From Gemmatimonas sp. UBA7669 (GTDB lineage Bacteria; Gemmatimonadota; Gemmatimonadetes; Gemmatimonadales; Gemmatimonadaceae), in NCBI RefSeq assembly GCF_002483225.1, contig NZ_DLHL01000063.1, forward strand, positions 43,216-107,215: 64,000 nt of DNA, in the 5' to 3' direction. The translations under genes were made by a program, and so were the position numbers. The notes beneath the pieces are model-generated. The model did not search any database and was not told the origin of the DNA. It was given only the letters and a program-made list of their open reading frames with translations. Shown here piece after piece: positions 23,151-31,924 of this stretch. The number at the start of each line of letters is the position of its first letter. Position 1 is the first letter of the stretch.

Positions 23151-24110
23151 TCAGCCGCGCGGATGGTATTGCTTGTGCACACTCCGAAGATACTCACGAT
23201 CGACGTGCGTGTAGATCTGCGTGGTGGCAATATCGGCGTGGCCGAGCATCTCCTGGACCGCTCGCAGGTCGGCGCCCCCTTCGAGCAGATGCGTGGCAAA
23301 GGAGTGCCGCAGCGTATGGGGCGACACGTGTTTTTCGATGCCGGCCAGCGCCACGTACTTCTGCAGAATCTTCCAGGCGCCCATGCGCGTGAGCGGCTTG
23401 CCCTGTCCATTGAGAAAGAGCAGCCCCTTGCCCTGCCCACGCTCGAGTACCGGACGGAGTTCGCGCAGGTACACGGCCACGGCGCCGATGGCCGAGCGGC
23501 CAATGGGCACCAGTCGCTCCTTGCTGCCCTTGCCAAACACGCGCACCAGGCCGTCCTCAAGCAGCACGTCCTTCTGCTGCAGGCCGATCCACTCGGAAAC
23601 GCGCAAGCCGGCACCATAGGCCAGCTCCAGCATCGCGCGGTCGCGGAACGCGAGGCGCTCATCGAGACTGGGGGCGGACAACAGGCGCGTGATGTCGTCC
23701 ACCGTCAGCACGTCGGGCAGGCTGCGCCAGCGCTGTGGGGCATCGAGGCGTTCGGTGGGATCCACCGTGACCAACCCCTCGGCAACCAGTGTGCGGAACC
23801 AGGACCGCAACGCAGAGAGCCGGCGGCGCACCGTACTGTTCTCACGCGGTTCAATGCCACGTTCCGGATCGGCGTCCTTGAGCGAGTAGAGGTACTCACG
23901 CAGGTGCGCCGGGCGCACGTCCTCGATGCGCTCCACGCCCTGGGCGCGCAGAAAACGTGCGCAGTCGATGACGTCGCGGCGGTAGGCATCGATGGTGCGC
24001 GGCGACGCAACGCGTTCCGTGGCGTACACGTCCAGAAACGTCTGGACATGCAGCCCCGGATACTGCGCCGGGTCGCGTTCCGGATCTGCCGCTGCGCGCG
24101 GACGTCCCAT
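23151..24110 (-). CDS. xerD: Tyrosine recombinase XerC/XerD-like
   Basis: A 319-residue tyrosine recombinase that resolves chromosome dimers at dif with FtsK. It has the N-terminal SAM-like core-binding domain (FLDVYATERVASPRTIDAYRRDV) and all catalytic residues: Arg in GAGLRVSE, Lys in GKGSKER, His and Arg in SPHTLRHSFATHLL, His in GHADIATT and Tyr in IYTHV. The length and the THLLEGGADLRAVQEMLGH segment fit XerD better than a phage integrase, and no att-like repeat or phage gene is nearby. It follows dedA by 3 nt. The XerC versus XerD assignment is tentative. Confidence 0.88.
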   Translation of the reverse strand: MGRPRAAADPERDPAQYPGLHVQTFLDVYATERVASPRTIDAYRRDVIDCARFLRAQGVERIEDVRPAHLREYLYSLKDADPERGIEPRENSTVRRRLSALRSWFRTLVAEGLVTVDPTERLDAPQRWRSLPDVLTVDDITRLLSAPSLDERLAFRDRAMLELAYGAGLRVSEWIGLQQKDVLLEDGLVRVFGKGSKERLVPIGRSAIGAVAVYLRELRPVLERGQGKGLLFLNGQGKPLTRMGAWKILQKYVALAGIEKHVSPHTLRHSFATHLLEGGADLRAVQEMLGHADIATTQIYTHVDREYLRSVHKQYHPRG

Positions 24111-24113
24111 GGC

Positions 24114-24779
24114 TCAGGGCTCCCCGTCGAGCGTGTCGGTGTTGGCACGGGCATTGGCATCGACCCTGGCATTGGCGGCGCGACGACGACGCCACCACCA
24201 GATGCCAGCGGCTACGGCTACGATGCCCAGCGCCACGAGGCCGATGCTGCGTTGCTGCGTGGCAATCTGCGCCAGCAACACGTCGGCGTTGCTTCCGGCC
24301 CGGAAGGCCAGCACACACACGATGCCATACCACAGCGCGGAGGCGGCCGACATGGCGAGCAGTGCCCGACCTGCCCCGATGCCCAGGGCGCCGGCAACGG
24401 GCGGGACCACCGCGCGCACGGCCGGAAGAAAGCGACTCACCAGCACAGCCAGCACACCCTGCGTGGCAAAACGCTCAGAGAATCGTTCGGCCGCGTCCGC
24501 CGGAAACGCACGTGGGAAACGCTGCTGCAGACGCGGAAGGCCGAAGCGATGGCCCACCCAATACATGAGCATCGCACCGCCGATATTTCCGACCATGGTG
24601 GCGGCCCACACCCCGAACTCCGTCCCGTTGCCACGCGCCGCGACAAAAGCCCCCAACGCGATAACCGTGTCGGCCGGCAGCGGCGGGAATACGTTCTCCG
24701 CAAACGCGGCCACCACGATGATGCCGTAGAGCACCGGCTCGGGCAATCCGACTAGCCACGCCAGAAGGTCGGCCATCAT
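24114..24779 (-). CDS. DedA-family membrane protein
   Basis: A 221-residue protein with about five hydrophobic segments. It shows the DedA/SNARE-associated pattern: an early E-N-(V)-F-P-P-L-P-A-D motif, G(N)IGGAMLMYWVGHRFG, then FLPAVRAVVPPVAGALGIG with the conserved Arg and Pro. DedA proteins are proposed undecaprenyl-phosphate or phospholipid flippases coupled to membrane potential. The start is 24779 or the next ATG at 24776. It ends 3 nt before xerD and begins 61 nt after ispF. The product fits a block rich in isoprenoid genes, but that link is only suggestive. Confidence 0.87.
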   Translation of the reverse strand: MMADLLAWLVGLPEPVLYGIIVVAAFAENVFPPLPADTVIALGAFVAARGNGTEFGVWAATMVGNIGGAMLMYWVGHRFGLPRLQQRFPRAFPADAAERFSERFATQGVLAVLVSRFLPAVRAVVPPVAGALGIGAGRALLAMSAASALWYGIVCVLAFRAGSNADVLLAQIATQQRSIGLVALGIVAVAAGIWWWRRRRAANARVDANARANTDTLDGEP

Positions 24780-24840
24780 GGGCGGCGCGGCGTCAGGCGC
24801 AGCACGTCAACACGAAGCCGCGCGCCTATCAGGCCGCCGC

Positions 24841-25356
24841 TCAGCGCGGCAGCAGCGATGCTGTGCAGAGCACCGCCAGACCTTCTTCGCGCCCTATCCA
24901 CCCCATGCCTTCGTTGGTCTTGCCCTTGATGAACACCATGTCGGTACCCACCTGCAGGGCGGTCGCCAGCGCTGCACGCATGGCCTCACGATTGGGGCCA
25001 ATCTTTGGCGCCTGCGCCACGACGGTCACGTCCACGTTGTGCACGCGCCATCCCGCCTCGTGCACACGCGCGACGGCCGCTTCCAGCATCATGACCGAGT
25101 CTTTGCCCTTGTTGGCGGCGTCGGTATCGGGAAACATCTGACCGATGTCCCCAAGGGCCGCCGCACCGAGAATGGCATCGGTCACGGCATGACACACGGC
25201 ATCGCCATCGGAATGACCCGCGCAATGCACCGCGGACGGGACATCCACGCCGCCGAGGCGCATGGGGCCACCCGGCGCAAAGCGGTGCGAGTCATACCCG
25301 ATGCCCACACGCATGGCGGGCGCCGTACTGGATACCGTGCCGCCGGTGCTGCTCAT
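24841..25356 (-). CDS. ispF: 2-C-methyl-D-erythritol 2,4-cyclodiphosphate synthase
   Basis: IspF catalyses the fifth step of the MEP isoprenoid pathway in the cytoplasm. The 171-residue protein has the metal-binding D-x-H (D22, H24 in GYDSHRF), the AGHSDGD motif, LGDIGQMFPDTD and the GxTNEGMGWIGREEG end. The N-terminus carries about 14 residues before the usual family start. The ATG at 25356 overlaps the mqnC stop by 4 nt, so the gene is coupled to menaquinone synthesis, for whose side chain it provides isoprenoid precursor. ispD, often adjacent, is not here. Confidence 0.95.
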   Translation of the reverse strand: MSSTGGTVSSTAPAMRVGIGYDSHRFAPGGPMRLGGVDVPSAVHCAGHSDGDAVCHAVTDAILGAAALGDIGQMFPDTDAANKGKDSVMMLEAAVARVHEAGWRVHNVDVTVVAQAPKIGPNREAMRAALATALQVGTDMVFIKGKTNEGMGWIGREEGLAVLCTASLLPR

Positions 25357-26405
25357 GCCGCCACCGTGGCGGCCGCGGCCGGCAATGCCTCGCCGCTGAT
25401 GATGGAGTAGTCCTGTCGGCGACGGGCGGGCGTGAAGCCCGCGTCGCGAATGAGACGATCGAGTTCGTCGGTGGTGGTGCGATACGTGGTGTTGGCAGCC
25501 GAGACCACGTTTTCCTCGATCATGAGCGAGCCGAAGTCGTTGCAGCCGTAGCGCAGCGCCAACTGCCCCACCTTCATGCCCATCGTCACCCAGCTCGACT
25601 GCAGATTGGGCACGTTGTCGAGCACGATGCGCGAAATGGCCACCGTACGCAGATAGGTCGTGGCGTCGGTCTTGGGCATATGCGAGAGTGTGGGCGTGTT
25701 CTCGGGCTGCAGCGGCCAGGTGATGAACGCCGTGAAGCCATTGGTGCGCGCCTGCAGCTCCCGCACGCGCTGCAGGTGCTCGATGCGCTCGGCCAGGGTC
25801 TCGCCGATGCCGTACATCATGGTCACCGAGGTCTTCATGCCCTCGTTGTGCGCCAGCTCCATGATTTCAAGCCAGCGATCGGCGCCCGCCTTCTTGGGCG
25901 CCACCAGATCCCGCACGCGCTGCACGAGAATCTCGCCGCCGCCGCCGGGGATGGAGTCGAGTCCGGCCGCCTTCAGTTCCCGCACGACGTCCCGCGCGTC
26001 CAGCCGGAAGCGCGTGGCGAAGAAGTCCACTTCACTGGGCGAAAAGCCGTGGATGTGGATGGGGTGGTTGCGCTTGATATAGCGCAGCAGATCGAGGTAC
26101 CACTCGAACGGGATGTACGGATTGTGCCCGCCCTGGATCAGGATCTGCACGCCACCCAGCGCCTTGGTCTCCTCGATCTTCTCGCCGATCTGCTCGTACG
26201 ACAGCGTGTAGCCTTCGCCGTGCTTGGGACGCCGATAGAAGGCGCAGAACCCGCAATCGGCCACACACACGTTGGTGTAGTTGATGTTGCGGTCGACGAT
26301 ATAGGTGACCACGCCGTGCGGGTGCTTCTGCTCGCGCACACGGTCAGCTTCATGACCGAGTTCGAGCAGCGGGGCGTTGGTGTAGAAATCGAGCAGGTCG
26401 CGCAT
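25353..26405 (-). CDS. mqnC: Cyclic dehypoxanthinyl futalosine synthase (radical SAM)
   Basis: MqnC cyclises dehypoxanthine futalosine in the futalosine menaquinone pathway. The 350-residue radical SAM protein binds [4Fe-4S] through C47-x3-C51-x2-C54 (CVADCGFC), preceded by DRNINYTN. The later motifs GGHNPYIPFEWY, SIPGGGGEIL and TWPLQPENTPTL fit MqnC. ATG at 26405 is used because the upstream in-frame sequence is Cys/Pro-rich noise. It follows mqnA by 22 nt and overlaps ispF by 4 nt. Its canonical cluster spacing contrasts with that of MqnE two genes away. Confidence 0.95.
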   Translation of the reverse strand: MRDLLDFYTNAPLLELGHEADRVREQKHPHGVVTYIVDRNINYTNVCVADCGFCAFYRRPKHGEGYTLSYEQIGEKIEETKALGGVQILIQGGHNPYIPFEWYLDLLRYIKRNHPIHIHGFSPSEVDFFATRFRLDARDVVRELKAAGLDSIPGGGGEILVQRVRDLVAPKKAGADRWLEIMELAHNEGMKTSVTMMYGIGETLAERIEHLQRVRELQARTNGFTAFITWPLQPENTPTLSHMPKTDATTYLRTVAISRIVLDNVPNLQSSWVTMGMKVGQLALRYGCNDFGSLMIEENVVSAANTTYRTTTDELDRLIRDAGFTPARRRQDYSIISGEALPAAAATVAA

Positions 26406-26427
26406 GGTGGCGTTCCGTTCAGGGCAC

Positions 26428-27276
26428 TCAGGCGGCTGGCAGAAAGGCCAGTGTGCCGTCGGGCACACGACCGGCCAGCACCAGACGCCGGAAGAATTCT
26501 GTCAGTCCCGCAAGGTGCGGGTAGGACAAACGGTAGTCGAGGCCCGCGAAGTATTCGCGGCAGGTACGCACCGGCACACCACTGGCTTCTGCAGCCTGTG
26601 CCGACAACACATCAAGATGGGCCAGTCCCCAGTCCCGCGACGCGATGAGCGATGCATGCGCCGACAGCGACTCGTGCACCGGCGTGCCGCGCTGTGCCAC
26701 CCACACGGCAAAGACGAATGGCAGGCCGGTCCACGCTTTCCACGCCGCACCGAGATCTTCCTGCCACGGGTAGCGTTCGGCCCAGGCGCCACCGCCCTGC
26801 GACTCATGAAACAACTTGAGCGCGGCATCCCCGATGACCAGACGCGCATCATGGTCATCGTTGGCGAAGTGCGCGATGTCGGCCAGCTCGGCATCACCTG
26901 GCACGAACTCCGGTCGGCACTTCCACACGTGCTCAAAGAGCAATTCGAGCAGCGCCACCGACGTCATGCTGCTGCGACTCACCAGCACACGGCGACCGCC
27001 CAGGTCCTGCGGCGCGCGCGCGCTGAACAGCATGACGCTGCGCACCGGACCATCGCTGGTAATGCCAAGCTCGGGCAGCAGCAGGAAACGATGGGCGTCG
27101 CGTGCATACTCCACCGCCGACACCACGCTCACATCGAGCTGCCCGTCGGCCATGAGCTGATTGAGCTGCGTCGGCACGCCATCCACCAGTTCTCCGGCCA
27201 GCGGCACCAGGCCACGCTCGATGGCCCCGTACACCGGGTAGCAGTTGATGTAGCGGATACGGCCCACGCGCAGCAT
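26428..27276 (-). CDS. mqnA: Chorismate dehydratase
   Basis: MqnA dehydrates chorismate to 3-[(1-carboxyvinyl)oxy]benzoate, the entry step of the futalosine route. The 282-residue protein has a periplasmic-binding-protein-like fold without signal peptide. Family marks are VGRIRYINCYPVY at the start, GVPTQLNQLMADGQLDVSVVSAVEYA, the VLVSRSSMTSVALLELL segment, and DARLVIGDAALK. ATG at 27276 follows the mqnE stop by 2 nt. The order mqnE-mqnA-mqnC gives three of the pathway's enzymes; mqnB and mqnD are absent from the window. Confidence 0.94.
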   Translation of the reverse strand: MLRVGRIRYINCYPVYGAIERGLVPLAGELVDGVPTQLNQLMADGQLDVSVVSAVEYARDAHRFLLLPELGITSDGPVRSVMLFSARAPQDLGGRRVLVSRSSMTSVALLELLFEHVWKCRPEFVPGDAELADIAHFANDDHDARLVIGDAALKLFHESQGGGAWAERYPWQEDLGAAWKAWTGLPFVFAVWVAQRGTPVHESLSAHASLIASRDWGLAHLDVLSAQAAEASGVPVRTCREYFAGLDYRLSYPHLAGLTEFFRRLVLAGRVPDGTLAFLPAA

Positions 27277-27278
27277 GC

Positions 27279-28469
27279 TCAGGCCACCGCCAGTGCGGTG
27301 TCGGCCTGCTGGCTTTCGCCTGTTTCGCCGGGGCCGAACTCGCGCAACACGCGATAGAAGGAGTCGCGCTCTGCCGGCTGCTTCCCTGCCCCGCGAATGA
27401 GCTGCAGCAACTGCGGCAGCGTCATGCCCTGCGGCGTGTGGGCGCCAACCGCGTGATAGATCTTCTCGCGCACCACGGTGCCCTCGATGTCGTTCACGCC
27501 GAAGTGCAGCGCGACTTGCGTGAGCGAGGGGGTCACCATGATCCAATGCGACTTGATGTGCTCGAAGTTGTCGAGGAACAGGCGACCCACGGCCAGATTG
27601 CGCAGGTCGTCGAAGCCGGTGGTGCTGGTACCGGTGCGGCCCAGCGTGGCGCCGAGTTCGTTGTCGTCGGGATGGTAGGCCAACGGGATGTACGCGAGAA
27701 AACCACCCGTTTCGTCCTGCAGATCGCGCAACATGGCCAGGTGCTGCATGCGATCGTCAATGGTCTCGACGTGGCCATAAAGCATGGTGCAGTTGGAGCG
27801 AATCCCCAACTGATGCGCCGTGCGGTGCACGTCGATGTAATCGGTGCCGCCAAGCTTCTTGTCGGCGATCTGCTCACGCACGGCCGCGCTGAAGGTCTCC
27901 GCCCCTCCACCAGGCAAGGTGTCCAGCCCGGCCTCACGCAGGGCCGTGAGCACGTCGGCACGCGACATTTTTTCGATGCGCGCGATGTGCGCGATCTCGA
28001 CGGCCGTGAGTGCCTTGATGTGCACCTGCGGATGCCGCGCCTTGAGTGCGCGGAACATCTCGGTGTAGTACGCGAGGCCCGCCTGCATATCGAGCCCACC
28101 GACAATGTGGAACTCGCGCGTGATCGTGCCGTCGGCGCGATCGGACTCGGCCAGCACCTGATCGAGCGAGTAGCGGTAGGCGCCCTCTTCCTTGGGCAGC
28201 CGCGCATAGCCGCAAAAGACGCAGGTCTTCCGCAACACGCAGATGTTGGTGGGGTTGATGTGCTGGTTGGACGCGAACGTGACGCGGTCCCCATGCCGTG
28301 CGCGATTCGCGGCATCGGCCATGGCCCCAACCCCGTTGAGATCCGGGGTGGTAAACAACGTGACGCCATCGCTCAGCGACAAGCGCTCACCAGCGTTCAG
28401 CTTCTCGCCGATTGGGCGAAGAGCCGGGTCGCGCAGACGATCAAGGTCGAACGGTACAGCTCGCGGCAT
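27279..28469 (-). CDS. mqnE: Aminofutalosine synthase (radical SAM)
   Basis: MqnE joins the MqnA product to S-adenosylmethionine to form aminofutalosine. The 396-residue protein shows SDGVTLFTTPDLNGVGAMAD, the HIVGGLDM motif, LPGGGAETFS and the late HYWIMV-like HWIMVTPSLTQVALHFGVND segment of the family. The presumed [4Fe-4S] ligands are C77, C83 and C86, so the spacing is C-x5-C-x2-C rather than the usual C-x3-C-x2-C. The DNA (28201-28260) reads this unambiguously with no frameshift sign. It is the first gene of the mqn operon and starts 79 nt after fabF ends. Confidence 0.92.
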   Translation of the reverse strand: MPRAVPFDLDRLRDPALRPIGEKLNAGERLSLSDGVTLFTTPDLNGVGAMADAANRARHGDRVTFASNQHINPTNICVLRKTCVFCGYARLPKEEGAYRYSLDQVLAESDRADGTITREFHIVGGLDMQAGLAYYTEMFRALKARHPQVHIKALTAVEIAHIARIEKMSRADVLTALREAGLDTLPGGGAETFSAAVREQIADKKLGGTDYIDVHRTAHQLGIRSNCTMLYGHVETIDDRMQHLAMLRDLQDETGGFLAYIPLAYHPDDNELGATLGRTGTSTTGFDDLRNLAVGRLFLDNFEHIKSHWIMVTPSLTQVALHFGVNDIEGTVVREKIYHAVGAHTPQGMTLPQLLQLIRGAGKQPAERDSFYRVLREFGPGETGESQQADTALAVA

Positions 28470-28548
28470 CAGGACGCACCCCAGAAGCGGCGCGACGGCC
28501 CGGGAAGCGGAGCCGTCGCGCTGTCATTCGATGTACGCCCCGCCGGGC

Positions 28549-29790
28549 CTATTCGTGCCAGCGTCGGAGCGCGATCGAAACGTTGTGACCACCGAAGCCC
28601 GAACTGTTCGACAGCGCCACCTCCACCTGCCGTGCCTTGGGCACGTTGGGGGTGATGTCGAGATCGCACTCCGGGTCCGGCGTGGAATAGTTGATCGTGG
28701 GCGGAATCAGTCCGTCGCGCATGGCCAGCGCGCAGGCAATGAACTCCACACCACCGGCTGCGCCGAGCATGTGCCCGGTGGCCGACTTGGTGGAACTCAC
28801 CGACAACGTCCGCGCGTGGTCACCAAAGACGGTCTTGATGGCCTTGATCTCGTTGGGATCATTGAGCGGCGTGGACGTGCCGTGTGCGTTGATATAGTCC
28901 ACGGCTGTCGGTTCGAGTTCCGCATCGCGCAGGGCGCGGCGCATGGCGCGCTGCAGACCCTCATGGGCCTCGGGCTGGCCCGTGAGGTGGTACGCGTCTC
29001 CGGTGGCGCCGTAGCCCACCACCTCGCCGTAGATGCGCGCGCCGCGGCGCACCGCATGCCCCAGCTCTTCGAGCACGACCACACCGGCGCCTTCACCCAG
29101 CACGAAGCCATCACGGGTGGCGTCGAACGGACGCGAGGCGGTGGCCGGCGAATCGTTGCGCTCGGACAGCGCCGTCATGTTGCCAAAACCACCGATGGCC
29201 ATGGGCAACACCGCGGCTTCGGACCCGCCCGCAATCATCACATCGGCATCGCCGTACATGATGGTGCGGAAGGCCTCACCGATGGCATGCGCGCTCGTGG
29301 AGCACGCCGAGATGGTGGCGAAGTTGGGCCCCTTGGCGCCGAAGCGCATGGACACCACCCCCGCCGCGATGTCGGCGATGTACATGGGCACGAAGAACGG
29401 AGAGATGCGCCGGTTGCCCGACGTCATGTACACCGAGTGCTGCTCTTCCATGGTGGCCAGGCCACCGATGCCGCTGCCGATGATGACACCGCACTCCTCG
29501 GGCACGAATCCGCCCGAGGCGAGACCGGCATCCGTCATGGCCTGCACCGCTGCCCCCATGGCGTATTGCGTGTACAGGTCGGCGCGCTTGGCTTCCTTGC
29601 GGTCCATGTACAGACCGACGTCGAAGCCCTTCACCTCACACGCGAACTTCACCTTGAAGTCCGAGGCATCGAACTTGGTGATGAGCGCACCGCCCGACTT
29701 GCCATCCAGCAGGCCCTGCCAGGTCGTCGCCAGGTCGTTGCCGACCGGCGTGATCGCCCCAAGTCCCGTGACGACGACCCGCCGGCGCAT
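28549..29790 (-). CDS. fabF: 3-oxoacyl-ACP synthase II
   Basis: FabF (KAS II) elongates acyl-ACP with malonyl-ACP in fatty acid synthesis. The 413-residue protein has the catalytic Cys in SACSTSAHA, the two active-site His in NAHGTSTPLND and KSATGHMLGAAG, and the usual RRRVVVTGLGAITPVGND start. The start codon shares one base with the acpP stop (TGATG). It closes the fatty-acid operon; the 79 nt beyond hold no clear terminator before mqnE, so read-through into the mqn block is possible. Confidence 0.96.
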   Translation of the reverse strand: MRRRVVVTGLGAITPVGNDLATTWQGLLDGKSGGALITKFDASDFKVKFACEVKGFDVGLYMDRKEAKRADLYTQYAMGAAVQAMTDAGLASGGFVPEECGVIIGSGIGGLATMEEQHSVYMTSGNRRISPFFVPMYIADIAAGVVSMRFGAKGPNFATISACSTSAHAIGEAFRTIMYGDADVMIAGGSEAAVLPMAIGGFGNMTALSERNDSPATASRPFDATRDGFVLGEGAGVVVLEELGHAVRRGARIYGEVVGYGATGDAYHLTGQPEAHEGLQRAMRRALRDAELEPTAVDYINAHGTSTPLNDPNEIKAIKTVFGDHARTLSVSSTKSATGHMLGAAGGVEFIACALAMRDGLIPPTINYSTPDPECDLDITPNVPKARQVEVALSNSSGFGGHNVSIALRRWHE

Positions 29791-30029
29791 CAGCCCGCGA
29801 CCTTCGCCTCGAGGTACGCGATGGCGTCACCCACGGTGCGCAGCTTCTCGGCGTCCTCGTCGGGGATGTCGATGTTGAACTCCTTCTCGAACTCCATCAC
29901 CAGCTCGACGATGTCCAGCGAGTCGGCGCCGAGATCCTCGATGAAGCTCGCCTCTGGGGTCAGCTTCTCGCGCTCCACGCCGAGCTCCTTCTCGATGATG
30001 TCCTTGATCTTCGACGCGTTATCCGACAT
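29790..30029 (-). CDS. acpP: Acyl carrier protein
   Basis: A 79-residue acidic four-helix carrier that holds acyl intermediates on a phosphopantetheine arm. The attachment Ser is in LGADSLDIVELVM, and the flanking helices (FNIDIPDEDAEKLRTVGDAI) are typical. A good Shine-Dalgarno (AGAGGA, 9 nt before ATG) fits its usual high expression. It is followed by fabF with a one-base overlap and preceded by fabG across a 108-nt gap, the largest in this operon, which could contain an internal promoter. Confidence 0.97.
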   Translation of the reverse strand: MSDNASKIKDIIEKELGVEREKLTPEASFIEDLGADSLDIVELVMEFEKEFNIDIPDEDAEKLRTVGDAIAYLEAKVAG

Positions 30030-30137
30030 GGGAACGGTTCCTCTGGGGTTGTTGGAGTTGAGAGACGGAAAGGTAGCCAGCTGAGGGCGTCACAGGGAGG
30101 GTCTGGCGCGGGTTTGCGCTGACCGTCCCCCGGACGA

Positions 30138-30914
30138 TCACATGACGAGGCCGCCGTCCACTACGAAGACCTGACCCGTCACATAGGCCGTCAGGTCGGA
30201 AGCGAGCACGACGACCATGCCCGCCACATCCTCGGGCGTGCCCAGACGCTCGAGGGGAATGCCAGCCGACAGCGAGGCGCGCGCCTCGGGGGTCATGGCC
30301 GCGGTCATGTCCGTGTCGATGAAGCCCGGCGCCACCACGTTGGCCAGGATGTTGCGCGAAGCCAGCTCCTTGGCGATCGACTTGGTCATGCCAATGAGAC
30401 CGGCCTTGCTGGCGGCGTAGTTGGCCTGACCCTTGTTGCCGATGAGACCCACGACACTCGCCACGTTCACAATGCGACCGTAGCGTCGCTTCATCATGCC
30501 ACGGCTCGCGGCCCGACAGGTCGCAAAGGCACCACGCAGGTTGGCGTTGATGACCGCGTCCCAGTCGTCGTCCTTGAGACGCATGAGCAGATTGTCGCGC
30601 GTGAGGCCGGCGTTGTTGACGAGAATGTCGAGCTGGCCAAAGGCCTGCTCCACGGCATCAACGAGTGCCGCGGCCTGACTGGGCTCCGAGAGATCCGCCG
30701 CGAAGCCGCGCACGTCCGCGCCCGTCTCTGCAGCCAGCTCCGCCGCCACCGCCTCGGCCTTGCTCTGCTCACGGCCGGTGACCGCCACGCGCGCGCCGGC
30801 GCGGGCCAGCGCGGCGGCAATGGCGCGACCGATACCGCGTGTCGAGCCGGTAACGAGCGCCACGCGCCCGCCCAGATCGATCGTCAACCCACGTGCTGCC
30901 GGTGATTCGGACAT
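30138..30914 (-). CDS. fabG: 3-oxoacyl-ACP reductase
   Basis: FabG reduces 3-oxoacyl-ACP with NADPH. The 258-residue short-chain dehydrogenase has the cofactor motif TGSTRGIG (22-29), NNAG, the catalytic Ser in VNVASVVG, the Y-x-x-x-K in NYAASKAG and the C-terminal YVTGQVFVVDGGLVM. ATG at 30914 was chosen from the family start; in-frame sequence upstream is not protein-like. It lies 20 nt after fabD, in the order fabH-fabD-fabG-acpP-fabF seen in many bacteria. Confidence 0.96.
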   Translation of the reverse strand: MSESPAARGLTIDLGGRVALVTGSTRGIGRAIAAALARAGARVAVTGREQSKAEAVAAELAAETGADVRGFAADLSEPSQAAALVDAVEQAFGQLDILVNNAGLTRDNLLMRLKDDDWDAVINANLRGAFATCRAASRGMMKRRYGRIVNVASVVGLIGNKGQANYAASKAGLIGMTKSIAKELASRNILANVVAPGFIDTDMTAAMTPEARASLSAGIPLERLGTPEDVAGMVVVLASDLTAYVTGQVFVVDGGLVM

Positions 30915-30934
30915 GACGAAGTGCTCGACTCGTT

Positions 30935-31888
30935 TCAGGTGGGAGACGACAGGCTCGAGAGCAGCTTCTCGACTTCCGCCACGGTGCCGCAGTTGGCGGT
31001 GGCGACCGCGGGCGCAATGCGTCGCACGAGGCCAGTGAGCACGGCACCCGTGCCGATCTCGAGGAAGGTGGCTTGCGGGAAGCGATCGGCCAGCGTGCGC
31101 ACCACCTGCGTCCACTGCACGGGCGCGGTGAGCTGCTGCTCCAGCAACGCGCGCGCGGTGTCCGCGTCCTGCACGGCCTCCGCGTTCACATTGGCGACCA
31201 CCGGCACACGCGGGGTGTGCCAGGTCTCGGCGCGCATCGCTTCGGCCAATCCGTGGACAGCCGGTGCCATGAGCGGCGAATGAAAGGCGCCGCTGACCGG
31301 CAAGGGGAGGCAGCGCTTGGCGCCCGCTTCCTTTGCCAACTCCATGGCGCGTTCCACACCCGCGACTTCACCGGAAATGACCACCTGCTCTTCGCTGTTG
31401 TAGTTGGCCGGCACGACGAGTCCACGCTCACTGCTGGCCTGCACACAAATGGCGTCGATGGGCGTGCTCAGCACGCCGAGAATGGCGGCCATGGCGCCCG
31501 GACGTGCCACGCCCTGTTCGAACATGAGCGTGCCACGTCGGCGCACGATGCGCGCAGCGGACGCCAGTTCGAGCGCGCCGGCCACGTGATAAGCCGAGAA
31601 CTCCCCGAGGGAGTGGCCTGCGGTTGCGCGCACGTGCGGGGCCAGCGCGTCTTTCAACACGGCCCAGACGGCGGCGCTGTGCGCCAGCAGCGCGGGCTGC
31701 GCGTTCAGCGTGCGCGTGAGGTCATCGGCCGGTCCTTCGAAGGCCAGCGTGGAGAGTGATGCGCCAACGGCGTCGTCCACGGCATGAAACGCCTCACGGG
31801 CGGCCGGAAAGGCCTCGAAAAGGTCCTTGCCCATGCCCACCTTCTGCGAACCCTGGCCGGGCAGCAGCACCACGAAATCCATCGCCAT
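30935..31888 (-). CDS. fabD: Malonyl-CoA:ACP transacylase
   Basis: FabD loads malonate onto ACP. The 317-residue protein carries LLPGQGSQKVGMG at the N-terminus, the catalytic Ser in the elbow GHSLGEFSA, the Arg in RRRGTLM and the His in SGAFHSPLM. ATG at 31888 or 31882 are both possible starts. It follows fabH by 36 nt and precedes fabG by 20 nt. Nothing unusual was noted. Confidence 0.96.
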   Translation of the reverse strand: MAMDFVVLLPGQGSQKVGMGKDLFEAFPAAREAFHAVDDAVGASLSTLAFEGPADDLTRTLNAQPALLAHSAAVWAVLKDALAPHVRATAGHSLGEFSAYHVAGALELASAARIVRRRGTLMFEQGVARPGAMAAILGVLSTPIDAICVQASSERGLVVPANYNSEEQVVISGEVAGVERAMELAKEAGAKRCLPLPVSGAFHSPLMAPAVHGLAEAMRAETWHTPRVPVVANVNAEAVQDADTARALLEQQLTAPVQWTQVVRTLADRFPQATFLEIGTGAVLTGLVRRIAPAVATANCGTVAEVEKLLSSLSSPT

Positions 31889-31924
31889 CGGAATTGCGTT
31901 GCCTGAGTAGGGAGAGACGTGCGC

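Noticed and set aside
23151..24110. The tyrosine recombinase as an integrase marking a mobile element
   Set aside because: Length, motifs and operon position fit housekeeping XerC/D; there is no phage gene, att-like direct repeat or composition change nearby.
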